A DNA stretch of 39,510 bases from contig JAUROO010000040.1 in the NCBI GenBank assembly GCA_030829765.1, positions 1-39,510 of the forward strand, in the 5' to 3' direction. A program made the translations under genes and the position numbers. Source of the stretch: Miltoncostaeales bacterium (GTDB lineage Bacteria; Actinomycetota; Thermoleophilia; Miltoncostaeales; Miltoncostaeaceae). Positions 16,758 through 24,874 of this stretch are shown one piece after another (position 1 is the stretch's first letter; each line of letters starts with the position of its first letter). The notes under the pieces were generated by a model. It ran no database searches and was not told where the DNA came from. It saw only the letters and a program-made list of their open reading frames with translations.

Positions 16758-17666
16758 CTATCCGACGCCCTCGCGGGCGCGCCGCCATGCCGCCGCGATG
16801 GACGCCACGGCCGCCTCCGGTGGGCCGTCGCCCAGGTCGATCTGCAGGTCCGGGCACATCCTGCGCATCCAGGTGCCCTGCATCCGGGCAAGCCGCCGGG
16901 TGCGCACGTTCACGGCCTCCTCGAACTGCGCGATGTCGATGTCCCCCGCCGCAACTGCCCGGGCCTCTCCCATCCCGATCACCTGCGCTGGGCCGCGCGC
17001 GAGGTCCGGGCGGGATGCCGCCCTCGTCAACTCGTCGATGAGGCCGTCTGCCATCTCCCTGCGCACGCGCTGGGCGATGAGCCGGTGCAGTACGTCCCGC
17101 GGACGATCGAGCCCGACGACGAGAGTGGGGCGCCGGGGAGCCGCGGCCCAGATATCGCCTCCGCCCGCGTCCCCGGAATGCGCACGCTCCAGTGCCCGCG
17201 CCAGACGGCGCGGATTGGCGGGGTCGGTGGCCGCCGCGAGGTCCGGTGCGCGGCGGCGCAGTTCCGCCATGGCGGCAGCGGGATCGGCCGCCAGCGCCTC
17301 GGCCCATTCGCGCACATCGGCGTCGGGCGGCGGGCGCATGTCCAGGTCACACGTGGCCGCCCTCAGGTACAGCCCCGTGCCCCCCGCGATGATCGGCACG
17401 CGCCCCCTGCCCACGAGGTCGTCCACAACCGCGTGGGCCGCCTGCGCGAAGCCACCCGCACGGGAATCCTCATGCAATTCCAGATCGCCCACGAAGCGGT
17501 ATGTCACCTCGGCCCGTGCTGCGGGGCCCGGCGCGTCCGACGCCACCTCCAGGCCCCGGTAGCGCTGGAACGGGTCGGCCACCAGGACCTCGCCCCCCAT
17601 CTCCCGTGCCAGCGCGTGCGCCACCGCGCTCTTCCCGCATGCCGTGGGCCCGAACAGGGCGAGCAC
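16758..17666 (-). CDS. miaA: tRNA dimethylallyltransferase
   Basis: Transfers a dimethylallyl group to N6 of A37 in tRNAs that read UNN codons. Its product is the substrate of MiaB, encoded directly upstream. The 302-residue protein has the P-loop GPTACGKS at 6-13, VADPFQRYRGLEVASD (where DS-Q-YRG is usual), PIIAGGTGLYLRA, and RQMR-like C-terminal arginine motifs. The usual Asp-Ser of the catalytic segment appears as Asp-Pro here, a small departure. The GTG at 17666 is the first clear start, 14 bases after the miaB stop. A CTG at 17684 would add six residues. Confidence 0.93.
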   Translation of the reverse strand: MLALFGPTACGKSAVAHALAREMGGEVLVADPFQRYRGLEVASDAPGPAARAEVTYRFVGDLELHEDSRAGGFAQAAHAVVDDLVGRGRVPIIAGGTGLYLRAATCDLDMRPPPDADVREWAEALAADPAAAMAELRRRAPDLAAATDPANPRRLARALERAHSGDAGGGDIWAAAPRRPTLVVGLDRPRDVLHRLIAQRVRREMADGLIDELTRAASRPDLARGPAQVIGMGEARAVAAGDIDIAQFEEAVNVRTRRLARMQGTWMRRMCPDLQIDLGDGPPEAAVASIAAAWRRAREGVG

Positions 17667-17680
17667 CTCGGCGGGGGTGC

Positions 17681-19015
17681 TCAGGCGGCCCCCGCCGGTT
17701 GCGGCACGGCCACCCGATGCCCTGCCAGCGTCGTGGACGTCGCCGCGTCGATCATCACGGGCACGATCGTCCCGGCCTCCGCTGCCCCGTCGAAGTTGAC
17801 CGTCACGTTGTGCGACGACCGGCCGCTCATCCGCGACGGGTCGGTGCGCGACGGCCCCTCCACCAGGACGTCCGCGACCCGCCCGACGTGACGGGCCAGG
17901 CGCTCACGCGCAGTGGCCTGGACCACCTCGATGAGGCGCGCGATGCGCTCGGACTTCACCTCCGGGCGAACGTCGTCCTCCATCTGCTCGCCTGCCTCGG
18001 TTCCCGGGCGCGCCGAGTACACGAAGGTGTACGCACCGTCGTATCCCGCCTCGCGCACCAGCGATTCGGTGTCGGCGAAGTCGGCGTCCGTCTCGCCGGG
18101 GAAGCCGACGATCAGGTCGGTGGTCAACGCGACGTCCGGAACTGCCTCACGGATGCGCCCCACCAGGTCGAGGTACCGCTCCCGGTCATACGTACGGCGC
18201 ATGGCCTTGAGAACGCGGCTCGACCCCGACTGCGCGGGCAGGTGGATGTGCGCGCACACCTCGGGCACGTCGCGGTGGACGGCGATCACGTCCGCGCGGA
18301 TGTCCTTGGGATGGGGGCTCGTGTACCGGACGCGCCGGATCCCCGGCACGGCCGCAGCCGCTGCCAAGAGCTCCGCGAATCCCATGCGCGCATCGGCCGG
18401 AAGGTCCCGGCCATAGGAGTTCACGTTCTGGCCGAGCAGCGTGACCTCCACCACCCCGTCGTCAGCCTGGGCCGCGACCTCCTCCAGGATCGCCTGCGGC
18501 GGGCGGCTGCTCTCACGACCGCGCACCGAGGGCACGATGCAGTACGAGCAGACGCAGTTGCAGCCCACCGAGATCTGCACCCAGGCCTGATGCGGCCGCT
18601 CGCGCAGCGACGGCAGGTCCCCGCTGAACCGCCCGTCGAACGTGAATGCGCCCACTGACTGCAGGCGCTCGCGCGCGAGCAACTCGCCCAGGCGGGTCAC
18701 CTCGCCGGGCCCGAACGCGATGTCCACGAAGGGGAAGTCGCGGAACACCGACTCCTTCTGGCTCTGGGCCCAGCACCCGCCCACGGCCACCACCACGTCG
18801 GGCCGCTCGCGCTTGATACGCCGCGCATCGCCCAGGTTGCCCATGAAGCGCTCATCCGCCGACCCGCGGATCGTGCATGTGTTGAACACGATCAGGTCCG
18901 CGCCATCGCGATCCGGGCTCTCGTGGTAGCCGAGGGTGCCGAGCAGTCCACGCATCCGCTCGGAGTCATGCGCGTTCATCTGGCACCCGAAGGTGGTCAG
19001 GTGGTACCGGGGCAT
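17681..19015 (-). CDS. miaB: tRNA-2-methylthio-N6-dimethylallyladenosine synthase
   Basis: Radical SAM methylthiotransferase that adds a methylthio group to i6A37 made by MiaA. The 444-residue protein has the N-terminal UPF0004 domain with Cys11, Cys47 and Cys81 for the auxiliary cluster. The radical SAM domain has GCNCVCSYCIVP with Cys152, Cys156 and Cys159, and a C-terminal TRAM domain has GRSSHNVTVNF. All cluster cysteines are present. There are two possible ATGs. I prefer 19015 over 19024 because a TACGAT box ends seven bases before 19015 and itself contains the first ATG, so a transcript from it would begin at 19016. miaB-miaA-dapF-dapL-dut appears to be one unit. Confidence 0.94.
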   Translation of the reverse strand: MPRYHLTTFGCQMNAHDSERMRGLLGTLGYHESPDRDGADLIVFNTCTIRGSADERFMGNLGDARRIKRERPDVVVAVGGCWAQSQKESVFRDFPFVDIAFGPGEVTRLGELLARERLQSVGAFTFDGRFSGDLPSLRERPHQAWVQISVGCNCVCSYCIVPSVRGRESSRPPQAILEEVAAQADDGVVEVTLLGQNVNSYGRDLPADARMGFAELLAAAAAVPGIRRVRYTSPHPKDIRADVIAVHRDVPEVCAHIHLPAQSGSSRVLKAMRRTYDRERYLDLVGRIREAVPDVALTTDLIVGFPGETDADFADTESLVREAGYDGAYTFVYSARPGTEAGEQMEDDVRPEVKSERIARLIEVVQATARERLARHVGRVADVLVEGPSRTDPSRMSGRSSHNVTVNFDGAAEAGTIVPVMIDAATSTTLAGHRVAVPQPAGAA

Positions 19016-19022
19016 GGCCGCC

Positions 19023-19028
19023 ATCGTA
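19023..19028 (-). promoter_or_regulatory. -10 box of the miaB-miaA-dapF-dapL-dut unit
   Basis: TACGAT on the minus strand, seven bases before the ATG at 19015; predicted initiation at 19016, making the mRNA leaderless. The -35 and spacer positions lie inside the hairpin at 19030-19063. Confidence 0.5.
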
Positions 19029-19029
19029 G

Positions 19030-19063
19030 CCCCGCGCCCGCGGCGTCGCCGACGGGCGCGGGG
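19030..19063 (-). terminator. GC-rich hairpin after recA
   Basis: Eleven-base perfect inverted repeat: the left arm CCCCGCGCCCG at 19030-19040 matches CGGGCGCGGGG at 19053-19063, with a 12-base loop. It starts 13 bases after the recA stop. There is no U run, which is common for terminators of GC-rich actinobacteria. It abuts the miaB -10 box. Confidence 0.6.
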
Positions 19064-19076
19064 CCGCGGTGGGGTC

Positions 19077-20195
19077 CTACGCGGCCTTCACCTCTGCTGC
19101 GGCATCCTCCGTGCCACCTGCGACCTCCAGGACCTCGCCGGTCTCCGGGTCCACGACCAGGCCATCCTGCGGGATGATGCCGGTGGCCTCGCGGATGCGC
19201 CGCTCGATCTCGTCCGCGATGTCGGTGTGCTCGAGCAGGAATGCCCGCGCGGCATTGCGCCCCTGGCCCAGACGGTCATCACCGAACGAGTAATACGCGC
19301 CGCTCTTCGTGAGGATGTCGTGCTCGATGCCGAGGTCCAGCAGGGAGCCCTCGCGCGACACGCCCTCCCCGTAGAGGATGTCGAACTCCGCCTGCCGGAA
19401 CGGGGGCGCCACCTTGTTCTTCACCACCTTCACGCGGGCGCGGCTGCCGATCACCTCGGCGCCCTCCTTCAGGTTCTCGATGCGCCGGACATCCAGGCGC
19501 ACCGAGGAATAGAACTTCAGGGCGCGGCCGCCCGGCGTGGTCTCGGGTGAGCCGAACATCACGCCGATCTTCTCGCGGAGCTGGTTGGTGAACACGCAGA
19601 TGGTGCCGGCGCGGTTCAACGTGCCCGCAAGCTTGCGGAGCGCCTGGCTCATCAGGCGCGCCTGGAGGCCCACATGCGTGTCGCCCATCTCACCCTCGAT
19701 CTCGGCCTTGGGCACCAGGGCGGCCACCGAGTCGATCGCCACCACGTCCAGCGAACCGGAGCGCACCAGCAGGTCGGCGATCTCCAGCGCCTGCTCGCCA
19801 TGGTCGGGCTGGGACACCAGGAGCTCATCCGTGTTCACGCCGATGCGTCGCGCATAGGCGGGGTCCAGCGAGTGCTCGGCGTCGATGAAGGCGGCCAGTC
19901 CGCCCCGCTGCTGGGCCTGTGCCATCACGTGGTAGAGCAGGGTGGTCTTGCCCGATGCCTCCGGGCCGAAGATCTCGACGATGCGGCCGCGCGGAAGGCC
20001 CCCGATGCCCAGGGCGATGTCCAGCGGAAGCGCGCCCGTGGGCACGTAGTCGATGTCGGTCTGCGGCATGTCGCCCATCCGCATGATCGCGCCCTTGCCG
20101 AACTGCTTCTCGATCTGCGCGACCGCCGATCCCAGTGCCTCGGACTTCTCCACGGTGCCCCCCTGTCGCGCGCCTGCCGGCGCCCCTTGCGTCAT
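19077..20195 (-). CDS. recA: Recombinase RecA
   Basis: ATP-dependent DNA strand exchange protein and co-protease for LexA. Segments in order: [19 protein letters not shown] (24-42), Walker A GPEASGKT (77-84), [29 protein letters not shown], and [27 protein letters not shown]. No intein. With the ATG at 20195 the protein has 372 residues. A GTG at 20153, preceded by AGGGGGG four bases upstream, gives 358 and is a serious alternative because the residues before it ([12 protein letters not shown]) are not a conserved part of RecA. The gene is preceded by a LexA-type box and promoter and followed by a strong hairpin, so it is probably transcribed alone. Confidence 0.95.
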   Translation of the reverse strand: MTQGAPAGARQGGTVEKSEALGSAVAQIEKQFGKGAIMRMGDMPQTDIDYVPTGALPLDIALGIGGLPRGRIVEIFGPEASGKTTLLYHVMAQAQQRGGLAAFIDAEHSLDPAYARRIGVNTDELLVSQPDHGEQALEIADLLVRSGSLDVVAIDSVAALVPKAEIEGEMGDTHVGLQARLMSQALRKLAGTLNRAGTICVFTNQLREKIGVMFGSPETTPGGRALKFYSSVRLDVRRIENLKEGAEVIGSRARVKVVKNKVAPPFRQAEFDILYGEGVSREGSLLDLGIEHDILTKSGAYYSFGDDRLGQGRNAARAFLLEHTDIADEIERRIREATGIIPQDGLVVDPETGEVLEVAGGTEDAAAEVKAA

Positions 20196-20211
20196 CTCGG
20201 TACCCGGGCGG

Positions 20212-20240
20212 AGTCTAGGTCGCCGCCCGGTCGTATGGAA
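20212..20240 (-). promoter_or_regulatory. recA promoter
   Basis: -10 TAGACT (20217-20212) and -35-like TTCCAT (20240-20235) with a 17-base spacer. Predicted initiation near 20205. The -35 hexamer overlaps the LexA box, the expected geometry for repression. Confidence 0.55.
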
Positions 20241-20249
20241 CACATGTTC
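20238..20249 (-). promoter_or_regulatory. LexA (SOS) box of recA
   Basis: Minus-strand GAACATGTGTTC, preceded by C, matches the Gram-positive/actinobacterial LexA site (C)GAAC-N4-GTTC with both half-sites perfect. It lies about 43 bases before the ATG and overlaps the -35. This predicts DNA-damage induction of recA. lexA itself is not in the window. Confidence 0.75.
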
Positions 20250-20319
20250 GCACAGGGACCGGACGCTCCTTCCCCGCCGCGGACAGTAGGGGCCAACCGC
20301 GCACCACCAATGCGCAGCG

Positions 20320-20337
20320 GTGCGCTTTGGCGCGCAC
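20320..20337 (-). terminator. Hairpin after cinA
   Basis: Perfect six-base inverted repeat GTGCGC / GCGCAC with a six-base loop, beginning eight bases after the cinA stop. No U run. It may separate cinA from recA transcription, but it is short. Confidence 0.35.
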
Positions 20338-20344
20338 AGCCGCG

Positions 20345-21580
20345 TCAGCCGGCGAGTGCCTGGCGCAGGAGGTGCAGGGCGATGGTGGCCGCCCTCGTGC
20401 GGATGCGTTCGCGGTCGCCGTGCAGCCGGAGTTCCCGCACCTCCTCGTGGCCGGGACCCGCCACGCACACGTACACCAGGCCGACCGGCTTCTGCGCAGT
20501 CGCGCCGCCCGGCCCCGCGATGCCGGTGACGGCGACGGACCAGTCCGCGCCGAGCGCAGCGCGTGCTCCACGCGCCATTTGCCGGGCCACGGGACCGGAC
20601 ACCGCCCCGTGCTCGTCCAGCATCGACCGGGGAACAGCCAGCACCGCGTGCTTGGCGTCGTCCGAGTAGGAGACCACGCCGCCGAGGTACCATGCGCTGG
20701 CCCCGGCCACGCCCGTGAGCCGCGCCCCGATCATGCCCCCCGTGCACGACTCCGCGGTCGCCAGGGCCTCTCCACGCTCTGCCAGGAGCCGACCAACCAC
20801 CTCCTCCACACCGGCGCCATCGCGGGAGAAGATCGCACCTGGGAAGCGTGCCTCGAGCAGGGCGGTGAAGGCGTCGGCCTCGGGGCCCGGCGGCCTGAGC
20901 GTCACCTCGAGCTCACCCGGGCGCGCGCACACGCCCACCACCAGGCCGCGGCCCTCCGGATCGGACTCGTCCAGGACCTGCATGAACTCGGACTCCACCA
21001 CCCCCGCCATCCGCAGTTCGCGCGGCGCGCCGCCGCCCGCAGCGTCCAGCACCCGGGCCACCACGGGCACCTGACGTGCGTCCTCCCACGCCGCCCGGCA
21101 CTCCCACGGCGGGCCGGGCAGCACCACCACCACAGTGCCCCCGGCTTCCACCACCGCCCCCGGAGCCGTGCCCGCCGGGGGCAGTACCACTGCCCCCTCC
21201 GGCACCTGGGCCTGCTTCCGGGCCCCGCGCTCCCGGGCCGCGTGGGGCCCGCGCACGGGGACCCGCTCGAGCGCGGCCTGCACGAGCGCGAGCGCCGCGG
21301 GGTCCTCCACCAGGCTCCTGCCCGAGGCGCGCGCCACGGCTTCCATGGTGCGGTCGTCGTGCGTGGGCCCCAGACCACCGGTCACCACCACCAGGTCCAC
21401 GCCGCCCGAGAACGCGAGCCGCACCGCATCCCGGATGTCGTCGAGGCCATCCCCCACCACGATCGTGCGGGTCAGTGACACGCCGGCTGCTGCCAGGTGG
21501 GCCCCGATCATCGCGCCGTTCTCGTCGCGTACCCGACCCTCCAGCACCTCCGTGCCGGTCACCACCACCGCCGCGCGCAC
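20345..21580 (-). CDS. cinA: Competence/damage-inducible protein A (CinA), with nicotinamide-nucleotide amidase domain
   Basis: Two-domain protein of 411 residues. The N-terminal molybdopterin-binding-like (COG1058) domain has [19 protein letters not shown] (7-25) and [10 protein letters not shown] (67-76). The C-terminal PncC-type domain has [16 protein letters not shown] (274-289) and [22 protein letters not shown]; such domains deamidate nicotinamide mononucleotide for NAD recycling. The N-terminal part of the family has ADP-ribose pyrophosphatase activity in some members. cinA next to recA is a classic arrangement in Gram-positive bacteria. Here a 150-base gap with an SOS-controlled promoter separates them. 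The GTG start lies three bases after the stop of the RodZ-like gene, so those two are coupled. Confidence 0.93.
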   Translation of the reverse strand: MRAAVVVTGTEVLEGRVRDENGAMIGAHLAAAGVSLTRTIVVGDGLDDIRDAVRLAFSGGVDLVVVTGGLGPTHDDRTMEAVARASGRSLVEDPAALALVQAALERVPVRGPHAARERGARKQAQVPEGAVVLPPAGTAPGAVVEAGGTVVVVLPGPPWECRAAWEDARQVPVVARVLDAAGGGAPRELRMAGVVESEFMQVLDESDPEGRGLVVGVCARPGELEVTLRPPGPEADAFTALLEARFPGAIFSRDGAGVEEVVGRLLAERGEALATAESCTGGMIGARLTGVAGASAWYLGGVVSYSDDAKHAVLAVPRSMLDEHGAVSGPVARQMARGARAALGADWSVAVTGIAGPGGATAQKPVGLVYVCVAGPGHEEVRELRLHGDRERIRTRAATIALHLLRQALAG

Positions 21581-21583
21581 GGC

Positions 21584-22306
21584 TCAGCCCGCGGGCAGTC
21601 GCTCGACGCCGGTGCGCGTGATGAGGAACGTCCCCGTGCCGCCCGTGATCTGCACGGGCTCCCCGTCGATGGTGACGCCGATCGCCTTCGGCGCACCGAT
21701 CCGCACCCACGCGGACTCGGCGACCGGGAACGTGCGGGAGGCGCCCGGAACGAGCACGCCGCTGTACAGGGTGGGACCGTCCTCCGAGCCCCGTCGCACC
21801 TCGAGGTAGCTGCCCCGCGATCCCTCGCCCCGGAAGCCCACCTCCACCGGCGGTTGCGGAGCAGTGGCAGTAGTGGGCGTCGACTGGGCCGTCGGCGTGC
21901 TGCTGGTCGGCGTCCCCGCGGGGGATTCCCCGCCACCCACGCCGAGCCAGGCCAGGAGGGCCACTCCCGTCACGCCGCCGATGGCGAGCCACAGCAGCTG
22001 CGCCTCGCGCCGGCGTGGGCCCGCACCGACAGATCGCCGACTCCGGCGGGAGGTGTCGCCGTCCCCGGAGAACTCCCCGAAGCGGGAGTCGTATTCGTCC
22101 AGCACCAGTTCCGCATCGAGACCCAGGTAGTTCGCATACGCACGCAGGAACCCGCGGACGTACGAGGGGTCGGGGAGCAGGTCGAATTGCTCCTCCTCCA
22201 TGGCACGCAGGTACCGGGAGCGTATGCGCGTCCCGGCCTCCGCCGTGGGGTAGTCGATGCCCTGCCGCACGCGGGCCTCGCGAAGGCTGTTGCCGATCTC
22301 AAACGT
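21584..22306 (-). CDS. RodZ-like helix-turn-helix membrane protein (apparent ACG start)
   Basis: Predicted 240 residues. The N-terminal Xre-type HTH runs over about 4-70 (FEIGNSLREARV, RIRSRYLRAMEEEQFDLLP, YVRGFLRAYANYLGLD), then a basic linker with RRSRRS. One transmembrane segment follows (LLWLAIGGVTGVALLAWLGV), then a Ser/Thr/Pro linker and an extracellular DUF4115-like beta domain. RodZ proteins tie MreB-type shape control to the membrane; proteins of this type also occur without MreB. The HTH start is preceded by ACG exactly where ATG is expected. The first canonical codon (GTG 22270) would remove 12 residues of helix 1. A TAGCGT box ends six bases before the ACG, placing the transcription start on its A, so I placed the start there. 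It sits between ftsK and cinA. Confidence 0.85.
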   Translation of the reverse strand, partial: TFEIGNSLREARVRQGIDYPTAEAGTRIRSRYLRAMEEEQFDLLPDPSYVRGFLRAYANYLGLDAELVLDEYDSRFGEFSGDGDTSRRSRRSVGAGPRRREAQLLWLAIGGVTGVALLAWLGVGGGESPAGTPTSSTPTAQSTPTTATAPQPPVEVGFRGEGSRGSYLEVRRGSEDGPTLYSGVLVPGASRTFPVAESAWVRIGAPKAIGVTIDGEPVQITGGTGTFLITRTGVERLPAG

Positions 22307-22312
22307 GCCCCG

Positions 22313-22318
22313 ACGCTA
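22313..22318 (-). promoter_or_regulatory. -10 box of rodZ-like/cinA
   Basis: TAGCGT on the minus strand, six bases before the proposed ACG start; predicted initiation at 22306. It lies in the 35-base gap after ftsK. Confidence 0.45.
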
Positions 22319-22341
22319 TCACCGGCGGCGGGGCGGCGGGG

Positions 22342-24837
22342 CTAGGCGCCGGGGTCGTCGTCCGCGTCGACGCAGGCGATGCCCAGTACCCGGGGGATGT
22401 CCCCCTCGCCGATCAGCACGGTGCGGGGCTTCGACCCCTCGTGGCCGGAGATCACCCCGAGCCGCTCGAGAGAATCGACCAGGCGCCCGGCCCGCGCGTA
22501 GCCCACGCCCAGCCGGCGCTGCAGCAGCGATACCGAGGCGGTCCCCTGTTGCACGACGGTCTCCACGGCCGTGCGCAGCATCTCGTCACCGCCCGCGTCC
22601 ACCTCCGGCTCGGCCGGCTCGGCGCGCTCCAGCAAGTCCTCGCGCATCTCCGGCGCGCCCTGGCGCCGCCAGTGGTCGGTGATGGCCAGGATCTCGTCCT
22701 CGCCGACGTAGGCCCCCTGGAGGCGCTGCAGGCGCGATGTGCCAACCGGGCGGAACAGCATGTCACCGTTGCCGAGCAGGCTCTCCGCGCCACCGGAGTC
22801 CAGCACCACGCGCGAATCCACCTGGGACGACACCGCGAACGCGATACGCGATGGCACATTGGCCTTGATCATCCCGGTGATCACATCGACCGATGGCCGC
22901 TGCGTGGCCAGCACCAGGTGGATGCCGACCGCCCGCGCCTTCTGGGCGATGCGGATGATGGCGTCCTCCACCTCGCCCGGGGCGACCATCATGAGGTCGG
23001 CCAGCTCGTCGATCACCACCAGGATGTGCGGGATCTCCGACAACCCCTGGTCGCGCCGGATGGCATTCCAGTCGGTGAGGTTGCGCGCCCGCGCCGCGCC
23101 CATGATCTCGTAGCGCGACTCCATCTCCCGCACGATGTTCGCCAGCACGGCCGTGGCGTTCTTCATGTTCGTCACGACCGGGGTCAGGAGGTGGGGAATC
23201 CCCTCGTAGTGGTTGAGCTCCACCTTCTTCGGGTCGATCATGACCAGGCGCAGCTGGTCCGGCGTGGCGCGCAGCAGGATCGAGGCGAGGAGCCCGTTGA
23301 GGCACACGCTCTTCCCGGTGCCCGTCGAGCCCGCGATGAGCAGGTGCGGCATCCGGGCGATGTCCAGGAAGACCGCCTTGCCGCCGATATCCAGCCCGAG
23401 CCACGCTGCGAGCGGGCCGGTGCCCTCCGGGAAGTCCCGCCAGACGTCCCCCAGGGTCACCATGCTGGCGTCGCGGTTGGGGACCTCCACGCCCACCGCC
23501 TGCTTGCCGGGAATCGGGGCCAGGATCCTGAGCTCGTCGGTGGCCGCGAGGGCGTACGCCAGGTCGTCGCGCAGGTTCGACACCTTGGCCACCTTGGTGC
23601 CCGGTGCAAGCCGCAGTTCGTACCGTGTAACCCGGGGCCCCGATATGGCGTCGACCATCTCGGCCTCCACGCCGAACTCGGCCAGCGCCTCCACGAGGCG
23701 GCGGGAGGTGTCACGCACCTGCGCCACCGGCATCCGTGACACGCGGCCGGACGTGCGCAGCGACTTTCGTGGCGGGGTACGCCAGCCGCCGCGCGGCGCC
23801 CCGCCCGCAGCACCGTGCACGTCCTCGTCCGGCGCCGGCTCGTCGGCCGCCCCGTCACCGGCCGCCGCGGCAGCCGGGACCTCGACCGGCATGAAGGGAT
23901 CCCCGTCGGCATCGTCGCCGGCATCATCCAGCGGGTCATCCAGCACGTCGTGCGCGTCCGCGTCGGGGAACAGGTCGGCCGCCTCCCCGGCGTCATCGCC
24001 GTCATCGTCGGCGCCGCCCGGGGCGGGACCACCCGCAAGCGCGGGGCTGGGCGGCAGGTGGCCTTCCTCACCGAAGATATCCGGAAAGCTGTCCGCCCCA
24101 TCCACGGGGTCGACGCCCGGCTCGCGCCGCGTGCTGGGCGCGGCGACCGTGCGCGCGATGGCACGGGCCTCCTCCCCCGCGCGCCGGCTGCCGCGCACGG
24201 CGGTGCCCGTCGCGGTGGCCACGCCGCGCCCCACGGCGACCCCGGCCGCCTGCACTCCACGGCCGGAACCACGCAGCGCCTCGCCCAGCGATGCACCGCT
24301 CATCAGCACCATGCCGGCGGCGATGCCGAGCACGGTCAGGATGTTCGCACCCGCCGGGCCTATGGTGCTGTCCGCCGCCCACCACAGGCCCGCGCCGATC
24401 AGCCCGCCGGTGGCCTGCATCTCGTCCATGTCGAACGTGCCCGTTGCGGTGGCCATTCCCTCGCCGAATAGCCCGGATGCCAGGCCAAGCACGATTGCCA
24501 GGCCGGCCAGCAGCGCACCAATGCGGAACGGTGTGGAGTCGAACACCGGGATGCGGACGATGAGGTGGATACCGATCGCGACCATCACGAGCGGCGCCAG
24601 CCCCACGCCGCGACCCACGAACACGCGGATGAACTCCTCGAGGTACTGGCCGAACATCCCGCCGCTCACCCCGGCGAACACGACCGCGCCGAGGAATGCC
24701 CCGAGGGCGATGAGCGCGAGGCCGCCGATCTCGCGGTAGCCGCCACCCGGGCGCCGGGGCGGGGGTGCCGCACGACGCGACGACGATCCCTTGCGGGACC
24801 CGGAACGCGTGCGGGCCTTCGAGGCAGTCGCGGGCAT
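22342..24837 (-). CDS. ftsK: DNA translocase FtsK/SpoIIIE
   Basis: Septum-located DNA pump that clears chromosomes from the division plane. The 831-residue protein has a basic Ser/Arg-rich N-terminus (1-33) and about four or five membrane segments between 38 and 182. A long acidic, Ala/Asp/Gly-rich linker follows (about 235-345). The motor has Walker A GSTGTGKS (503-510), MIDPKKVELNHYEGIPHLLTP, the Walker B stretch LVVIDELADLM (606-616), and the AIIRIAQKARAVGIHLVLATQRPSVDVI segment. The C-terminal gamma winged helix has LLQRRLGVGYARAGRLVDSLE, which reads the orienting sequences on DNA. It starts 37 bases after the RNase J stop, probably in the dapA-rnj-ftsK transcript. Confidence 0.95.
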   Translation of the reverse strand: MPATASKARTRSGSRKGSSSRRAAPPPRRPGGGYREIGGLALIALGAFLGAVVFAGVSGGMFGQYLEEFIRVFVGRGVGLAPLVMVAIGIHLIVRIPVFDSTPFRIGALLAGLAIVLGLASGLFGEGMATATGTFDMDEMQATGGLIGAGLWWAADSTIGPAGANILTVLGIAAGMVLMSGASLGEALRGSGRGVQAAGVAVGRGVATATGTAVRGSRRAGEEARAIARTVAAPSTRREPGVDPVDGADSFPDIFGEEGHLPPSPALAGGPAPGGADDDGDDAGEAADLFPDADAHDVLDDPLDDAGDDADGDPFMPVEVPAAAAAGDGAADEPAPDEDVHGAAGGAPRGGWRTPPRKSLRTSGRVSRMPVAQVRDTSRRLVEALAEFGVEAEMVDAISGPRVTRYELRLAPGTKVAKVSNLRDDLAYALAATDELRILAPIPGKQAVGVEVPNRDASMVTLGDVWRDFPEGTGPLAAWLGLDIGGKAVFLDIARMPHLLIAGSTGTGKSVCLNGLLASILLRATPDQLRLVMIDPKKVELNHYEGIPHLLTPVVTNMKNATAVLANIVREMESRYEIMGAARARNLTDWNAIRRDQGLSEIPHILVVIDELADLMMVAPGEVEDAIIRIAQKARAVGIHLVLATQRPSVDVITGMIKANVPSRIAFAVSSQVDSRVVLDSGGAESLLGNGDMLFRPVGTSRLQRLQGAYVGEDEILAITDHWRRQGAPEMREDLLERAEPAEPEVDAGGDEMLRTAVETVVQQGTASVSLLQRRLGVGYARAGRLVDSLERLGVISGHEGSKPRTVLIGEGDIPRVLGIACVDADDDPGA

Positions 24838-24874
24838 ACGTGACCTATTTGGCCCCGCGAACCCGCGTTCCTTC

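Noticed and set aside
19016-19024. miaB starting at the ATG at 19024
   Set aside because: That ATG lies inside the predicted -10 box (TACGAT) and adds only three residues; a transcript from this box could not contain it.
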